DNA of 64,000 nt, taken from Tubiluchus corallicola. Taxonomy: Eukaryota; Priapulida; Priapulimorpha; Priapulimorphida; Tubiluchidae. Of the stretch, positions 59,001 through 64,000 are shown in pieces. Under the pieces are notes generated by a model. That model was given only the letters and a program-made list of their open reading frames with translations, was not told where the DNA came from and did not search any database. The stretch is from positions 39,786 through 103,785 of the forward strand of contig JAQGDQ010000220.1 of the NCBI GenBank assembly GCA_030141605.1. Direction: 5' to 3'. Within the stretch, counting starts at the first letter, position 1. The number at the start of each line of letters is the position of its first letter. Both the position numbers and the translations under genes were made by a program.

Positions 59001-62000
59001 AAGTCAAATTGCTGAAAACTGCTCAAGGAATGTAGGCTGTTATTAATTGCCAAACTTTGACTTTATTAATCAGTAAGCTTTTTTGAATGCTACATCTAAG
59101 TTAACCTCTAATTTTTTTAGCAATATTTGTGGAAATTATTTGTGTGCTTGCATAGCAAAATAGTCCATAATTGGGCAAATAAGCTTTTCATGAGGATCAT
59201 TTTGATACCTAGCTGATTGCTCTACGTTATTTCTAAGCTGAGATAATCCACGTTGAACTTGAGATGCAGGCTACGCACTGTAAAACAATCTTGAGAAAAT
59301 GTTAAAGTTAACCATCGGTTTTTGGCACATTTCTCCAAAACACTTAGCAACCGCACTTTGCAAAAAAACACATTGAGATGTTTAAATCCAGTAGGTGTCT
59401 CTCCCTGACAAAGATCGGCTTGGCAATAGAAAAAAATCAAAGTAAAATGACTGCTTCCACAAGCTACTACCGGAGTTTGAAAATACAAGTTTTTTACAGT
59501 TGCAGTACTAGTTTTAGCCAGAGACATGGGTACAGGGTTATAAAGTTAGATTTTTAGTATATTTTGAACACATTCTTGATAATTTGATGCTAGAATATGA
59601 AAGTCCAATATATTTAGTATTTGTTTTTGTAAAAAAAACACAAAAAATTGACATAAGACCAAACTTTTGGTATATTCTACATTGAAGCACCATAACATAG
59701 TTTTATCTATGCCGACTTGTGGACCGTTTTGGTTTGCAAGCACACATTTATTGTTCCAAAGCGTTTGTGGTGGTTTGATAAATTACTTTGGGCAAACATA
59801 GTTTGAATTTGGTTCCGTCTTTGTGCAGTAAGTTCTGTACCATTGCTTTACTTCTGGTGTAAAATTTGGAATTGGGAAATTAGTCCAATTTTGATTGATG
59901 TTAAAGGCCGTGGCATGGTTTCTTTAGAACGCCTTCGTAAGAGAAGCACGAGTTTTGTCAGTAAATGACCTTGAAGGTTTTATTCTCTTACAGTCTTACT
60001 CACTTATCTTAAGTATTTTCACCTACGTTGCTTAACAGTGTGTATTACTAAATATAACAGTAAAGTGTACACATAAAAGGATCCTTTAAACACAGAGGAA
60101 TCACCATATTTGTTAACTGAACAGTAATGTCTAAATATATTACTATTCTTTATAATAATTTGCCCTTTAAATAGGCTTACATCCAGAGTTTTTCTTCAGG
60201 ATTATAATCATATAATGATGTTTACAGAGAGGAGTTTACCCACATGTGCACAAGCGTAATTGAGCATGAGAGGTGTGTGTTGCGTGCTTGTGTGCTTAGC
60301 ATTGTCTGTGTATATGTAGAATTCTTCCAGTATGTTTAATTGTGTTTAAATACTAACTATTATAATTATTTCACTTCTATTGCTTATTCATCCATCTTAA
60401 TAGTCAGCATAGTAGTAAATATAGGGGTGGCTGACTCGATGACTTGCGTTCATTCACCACTCCTATATTTCCGTATAATAACGAAAATTAACATTATTAT
60501 GTTATATTTTGTTTCAATATTTGTGACATGTACTAATACTTTACTAATAGGTGAAAAATGAAACAAATTCTAATTCTTTAGGTCGGCAGAAAGGAACCAA
60601 GTGAGCCTCTCAATCGGGCCATCGACAACATCTGTCGGAAGACGAGAGACTTGCGTCGGCAGCTGCGCAAGGCCGTCGTCGATCACGTTTCTGATTCTTT
60701 TCTTGAAACAAATGTACCTCTCCTTGTGCTCATTGAGGCTGCCAAAGCTGGTAATGAAAAAGAAGTTGAAGAATATGCACAAGTTTTTACTGAACATGCA
60801 AACAAACTTGTAGAGGTGAGACCGAAATTTTTTGTTTATCATTTATTTTAGTCATTAGTTTATTTATTAGTTTAGTCATGACATTAAACGTTGCTTTCCA
60901 TTTTTTTGTGTCTGTGCAGGGTCTAATTTGCAGTTTTCTTTTCCAGGTTGCCAATCTTGCGTGTGCGATGTCGGCTAGCGACGATGGCGTCAAACTTGTA
61001 CGTCTTGCAGCAGCACAGATTGAGAATCTTTGTCCGCAAGTGATCAATGCAGCTAGAACATTGGCAGCTCGACCTCATTCTAAGGTAATTTCACGGTTTT
61101 TGTTACCACCTTGGTCTTCATTCGAGTAAAAATGAGGAGAATTTATGAAAATCTCACAACTAAAAAACAAGGAAAAAAGAGAAAGGGTGAAGTGTTTCAA
61201 AGACAAAAAGGAGAAAAAATCATAACTATAAACAAAAAGTCCCAAAAAATTCGTTTAGTAGTTCATGTAACTCATTATTATTTTTCTCATTTTTGTTTTT
61301 ATGTTTTTACCTGAAGTACAATGGCAGTTTGAAACTCTGTGCCTTTCTTTTTCCTTGTTTTTTAATTGTGGGATTTTTTTATTCATTGCCTCTATTCTTG
61401 ATATTGTTAAGAATTAATTGTTGTTATTTTTATACTTTTATCGTTTGTTAGTTTTATTTATGGTGTGACGGAAAAGACAGCTTAGGTTTTGATTGTCTTT
61501 TGTGAAGGTTTTAATTGCCTTTTGCACTGACTGACTGAGATTTTGAAAAGCACGTTTTGACCAAGTAGACATTTTTAAGAAAGAAAGTTGCATTTCCTTT
61601 ATTTTCTGTTTTCCTATTTTTTGCAAAGTTAAATTTATGTTGTACAACCTTAAAAATGTGCCATTGGGCATTGTCTCACTTTCCTTAGTTATTTTCTTTA
61701 GCCTCATAAGGCATTCATGATTCTTGTGTTGGTTGTAACAACAAAATAGTAAAACCCACTCCTCGTGGACTCTTCATTTTTTAAAGTAATCGTACTCTTT
61801 GGACAGATATGTCTAAAACCAGATAAGTGATATAGGTCATGCTTAAAATTATTTAAAAATCCAATTTAAATCTGCATCTATGAATTCAAAGCAGGTACCT
61901 GACTGGTTGAACTAATTTACCATTGCTTGTTTAGCAGACTGCTTTAGGTTACTGCCACGTAGTGGCTGTCACCAAACAGCAACATTGGTGAAGTTTCAAC

Positions 62001-64000
62001 AGGTGCAAACAAACAGTAATCTGTAGGTGTGGGACTTACATCCTAACATTGGCAGCTTCAGGACTCAGATGAGAGTCAGAGACACTCAATTTTACTGAGT
62101 TGCCATGTGGAACATGCAATGTAAACCGCTTGGTCACCAAGCCCCCTGTGATGAACAGATTGCTCTATAAACATTCCAAATTTTGTAAATATTTCAGAAC
62201 TTTTTGCTGTCGTTATCAAAGAAACGTGACATTCATGCATCTTATTGCAGGTTGCTCTGGAAAATATGGATGCGTTTAAGAAAGCTTGGGAGGATCAGGT
62301 GCGCCTGCTGACGGAAGCTGTTGATGACATAACCACCATTGATGACTTCCTGGCTGTGTCAGGTGTGTTGATGATTCACTGAGTTTTTTTGCTGTTCACT
62401 GTCTGTTTTTTGCATTTCTTGGACTGACAATGAAAGTACTTCTGTTTCCATCTTAATCTCACGGGTAATAGTTCTTTTTATCACACACTCAGCCGGGAAT
62501 ATTTTAATTTTTTTTTGTACATTCATATACTTATCTGACGCTCTTTTGTATAATGTAGATTATCGTATTGAAGGTTAAAAAGTATAGCACTTTCCGCCAA
62601 ATCAGCATATTAATGGCTGAGTAGTGTTGCTGCTTATACCAAGATTATCAGAACATTATCGTATAAACAAGAGATTACATGATAACCGATAATTATATGA
62701 CAGTTTAGTAATGCGAAACAAAAAACTAAAAACAAACATAAAAAATGTGCATTGAAAAAATTAAAACATTGCTGTTGACCAATGGGAAATAAAACATTTG
62801 ATTTCAATTGATTTTAAATATTCCATGATTTAGCTTTAAACATTCGCAAAGCTTAAAAAAAATTGTTTTTTTCCTCCCTCCTTACTGACTTTTGTACTCC
62901 TGAGGTAAGGGCAGAACCAAATATTTTTGTGGCCGGCCTTGCCTTCAAATGCTACCTCAGCCCATTTGAGGAACTGACATTGCTCCTCAGTGTATCGATT
63001 CTGAAATTCAGTGCTGCCAGTTCAAATCTCGGTGAAGCTTCAAACATTTAGGCTTTCAACATATTTTATGTAACATCAAAAACCGAAATATTTTTGTTTG
63101 TCTGTGATTATAATGGCTGCATTATGATATGTACCCGATTGATCATGCAGGAATTTCAAAGGCTGATATATAGCATCTGAAACAATTTGGGTATAGAAAA
63201 ATTTCAATTGCATAATTAGCTAGGAGCGATTTTCTAATAAATTTTTTGTCGGCATTTTTTATTAGTTTTACGGCATACTTGGCTTTGCTCACAAAATGTG
63301 AAGTATTTTTACTTCCATGCTAAACCATTTTTGATAGTATCTGCCTCTCTGGATAATTCAATTTACTGCTCAAGTTGACTATATTTGCTTTCATCGAAAC
63401 GTTAAATGAATCGAGTAACGCCATGAAAATGTAAAGGCCAAGTTAAAGGCGTTAAATATTGTATATGTTTTTTACAACATTCAGTGTTGCCAAAGCCTGT
63501 TTAATGTAATTGCCAAAGGTAACTTTTTTACTCAGAATGAGTATTGAAGGCAGTCACCCATCTATTCCCTGGCCAGGTCTGGCATTGCTTAGTTTCAGTC
63601 ACGAAGTGCATGCGTGTGACCACTAGCTTATTCAGTATTCACCCCACTTCACATGTTACTGTGAGTTAAAATGATGACGCAAAATGTGTATATGGAATGT
63701 AACATAAGCAGTGTGGCGGAAGTCACCAAGAAGTTCTTTTTCTGGTCACCATCTATTTATTAATCAGGCTCAGCGCTACTTAACTTTACTTGCAGAGTAA
63801 CCTCTCATGCTCATCCCCTCTAGCATGGCTAGTTTGACATGTTTCATCTAACAGTGCTTCTTTTCTTCTTACCCAGAGAGCCACATACTTGAAGATGTTA
63901 ACAAGTGCGTCTTGGCGCTACAAGAGGGCGATGCCGATACGCTGGACAGAACCGCAGGAGCCATTAGAGGGCGCACTGCTCGCGTGTGTAATGTCGTAGC
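52921..64000 (+). CDS. CTNNA: Alpha-catenin, first eleven coding exons, 3' end outside window
   Basis: Alpha-catenin binds beta-catenin in the cadherin complex and couples it to F-actin. Coding exons: 52921-53016, 53800-53989, 55993-56159, 57052-57171, 57760-57849, 58196-58369, 58707-58910, 60582-60815, 60947-61084, 62251-62362, 63877-64000+. Together they give about 549 codons of a roughly 900-residue family. All junctions are GT..AG and in phase. The N-terminal vinculin-homology (beta-catenin binding/dimer) region is residues 1 to about 260: IRWDPKNLEIRT, LEPLVTQVTTLV, SNKKKGKSKKAHVL, DPCSSVKRGAMVRAARALLS. The middle M region with the vinculin-binding helix follows: RPSLEERLESIISGAALMAD, DHVSDSFLETNVPLLVLIEA, VDDITTIDDFLAVSESHILE. 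It ends inside GAIRGRTARVCNVVA, so the rest of M and the actin-binding domain lie beyond. No internal stop. Similarity to bilaterian alpha-catenins is very high in the M region. Confidence 0.98.
53159..53265 (-). repeat. TTAA family 2 terminal fragment (alpha-catenin intron 1)
   Basis: TTTAACGGAAAGGACAAGTC and CTATCACTTAAACTTATAA match, in inverse orientation, the right end of family 2 (22580-22702). Confidence 0.6.
53800..53989 (+). CDS. CTNNA: Alpha-catenin exon 2
   Basis: Residues 33-95 plus one base of Gly96. VTTLVSSKGPSNKKKGKSKK then AHVLCAAVQKATEHF lies at the start of the beta-catenin-binding helices. Acceptor TTTTTCAG, donor G|GTATGA. Confidence 0.97.
54705..54805. repeat. 31-bp tandem repeat, about 3 copies
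   Basis: Unit GCATTTCAACTGAATGTGTA plus CATGTATACAT in alpha-catenin intron 2. Confidence 0.9.
55165..55497 (+). pseudogene. LINE reverse-transcriptase C-terminal remnant (alpha-catenin intron 2)
   Basis: Plus-strand frames read SLRFRRKRGDLILMFRIKNN, then after a frameshift NRFMFRTVNDWNSLNTKVW and ASHFKTQLDQFRKN, ending at a TAG. L..RR.RGDLI and R.V..WNSL are conserved CR1-type C-terminal blocks. Confidence 0.75.
55993..56159 (+). CDS. CTNNA: Alpha-catenin exon 3
   Basis: Two bases of Gly96, then residues 97-151: ETMRISSKDFAEDPCSSVKR, GAMVRAARALLSAVTRLLIL, ADMVDVHRLLKSLKV. Donor GTG|GTAAGT, which is itself the first unit of a 26-bp minisatellite. Confidence 0.98.
56155..56420 (+). repeat. 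26-bp minisatellite carrying repeated splice donors
   Basis: From the exon 3 donor onward a unit like GTGGTAAGTTGTGACATCTA+GTCATT repeats about ten times. Donor-like GTAA words fall at 56160, 56186, 56212, 56238, 56264 and 56290, exactly 26 bp apart, then at 56300 after a 10-bp insertion, and at 56352, 56378 and 56404. Several are full GTAAGT. Confidence 0.93.
57052..57171 (+). CDS. CTNNA: Alpha-catenin exon 4
   Basis: Residues 152-191, 40 codons: VEDDMGRLKNASNQQEVLDN and FRTFTKNVNELSNRAAKRQN. Phase 0 on both sides; donor AAT|GTAAGA. Confidence 0.97.
57760..57849 (+). CDS. CTNNA: Alpha-catenin exon 5
   Basis: Residues 192-221: DLKDSRRRDDLAAARAVLKK, NSVMLLTTSK. Acceptor TTTTTTCAG, donor AAG|GTTCGT (weak). 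Confidence 0.96.
58196..58369 (+). CDS. CTNNA: Alpha-catenin exon 6
   Basis: Residues 222-279: AYIRHPELAPAKENRDYVYR through AQATGQSKPSQYEGAGELAS to LDDFD. It includes the short variable loop before the M region. The acceptor is GTAAG with a T-rich tract; donor GAC|GTAAGC. Confidence 0.96.
58707..58910 (+). CDS. CTNNA: Alpha-catenin exon 7 (vinculin-binding helix)
   Basis: Residues 280-347: RKIIMDPVSFNKVRTRPSLE, then ERLESIISGAALMADSSCTR and DDRRERIITECNAVRQALQD. It corresponds to the first M-region helices that bind vinculin in the family. Nearly identical to vertebrate sequence. Confidence 0.98.
60582..60815 (+). CDS. CTNNA: Alpha-catenin exon 8
   Basis: Residues 348-425: VGRKEPSEPLNRAIDNICRK, TRDLRRQLRKAVVDHVSDSF, LETNVPLLVLIEAAKAGNEK, ending ANKLVE. 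M region. Donor GAG|GTGAGA. Confidence 0.98.
60947..61084 (+). CDS. CTNNA: Alpha-catenin exon 9
   Basis: Residues 426-471: VANLACAMSASDDGVKLVRL, AAAQIENLCPQVINAARTLA, ARPHSK. The 131-bp intron before it is the shortest in the window. Confidence 0.98.
62251..62362 (+). CDS. CTNNA: Alpha-catenin exon 10
   Basis: Residues 472-508 plus one base of Glu509: VALENMDAFKKAWEDQVRLL, TEAVDDITTIDDFLAVS. Acceptor TTATTGCAG, donor G|GTGTGT. Confidence 0.98.
63550..63605 (-). repeat. 5S-rRNA-like SINE fragment (e), minus strand
   Basis: Minus strand reads TGACTGAAACTAAGCAATGC then GAATAGATGGGTGACTGCC, the 5S box A/box C order, in alpha-catenin intron 10. Confidence 0.5.
63877..64000 (+). CDS. CTNNA: Alpha-catenin exon 11 (cut by window end)
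   Basis: Two bases complete Glu509, then residues 510-549: SHILEDVNKCVLALQEGDAD, TLDRTAGAIRGRTARVCNVV, and the codon for Ala. Open to the last base. Confidence 0.97.

Noticed and set aside
62045-62155. Minus-strand tRNA-like segment (TGACCAAGCGG)
   Set aside because: No acceptable B box or acceptor stem; not called as tRNA.

Overview
This is a stretch of an AT-rich invertebrate animal genome. Genes are split into short exons with GT..AG introns of about 0.13 to 6.6 kb, intergenic DNA is crowded with decayed transposons, and two of the three recognisable genes (Homer, alpha-catenin) belong to animal cell-junction and scaffold families. The phylum cannot be fixed from the window alone; nothing here points to bacteria, plants or a virus.

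Layout. (1) 963-7633, + strand: a complete six-exon gene for 6-pyruvoyl-tetrahydropterin synthase (PTS, 160 aa), including a 23-nt exon. Its introns hold two opposed TIR transposons, a TTAA-flanked element, a probable solo LTR and a LINE tail. (2) 7634 to about 11500: the space between two convergent genes, with a decayed MITE and one unexplained exon-like ORF. (3) 11777-29939, - strand: eight coding exons of a Homer scaffold protein (about 355 aa: EVH1 domain, Pro/Ser linker, C-terminal coiled coil). Only the tiny first coding exon (about 5 nt of coding sequence) is not located. (4) 31381-31947, - strand: a 188-codon open frame of unknown function, upstream of Homer. (5) About 32-52.9 kb: gene-poor DNA made largely of repeats: LINE remnants, several copies of one TTAA-flanked family, 5S-rRNA-like SINEs, a hAT MITE with perfect 8-bp target duplications, and a two-level satellite. 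(6) 52921-64000, + strand: the first eleven coding exons (about 549 codons) of alpha-catenin, running off the right edge before the actin-binding domain.

PTS acts in tetrahydrobiopterin synthesis, Homer is an EVH1 adaptor for PPxxF-type ligands, and alpha-catenin links cadherin/beta-catenin to actin. They share no pathway; PTS and Homer are convergent, Homer and alpha-catenin divergent. Splice sites and reading-frame phase agree at every exon junction described. The less expected material lies in the non-coding DNA: a nine-copy TTAA-bounded family, foldback elements built of short repeated units, 5S-like SINEs, and a 26-bp minisatellite that repeats the splice donor of alpha-catenin exon 3 about ten times.
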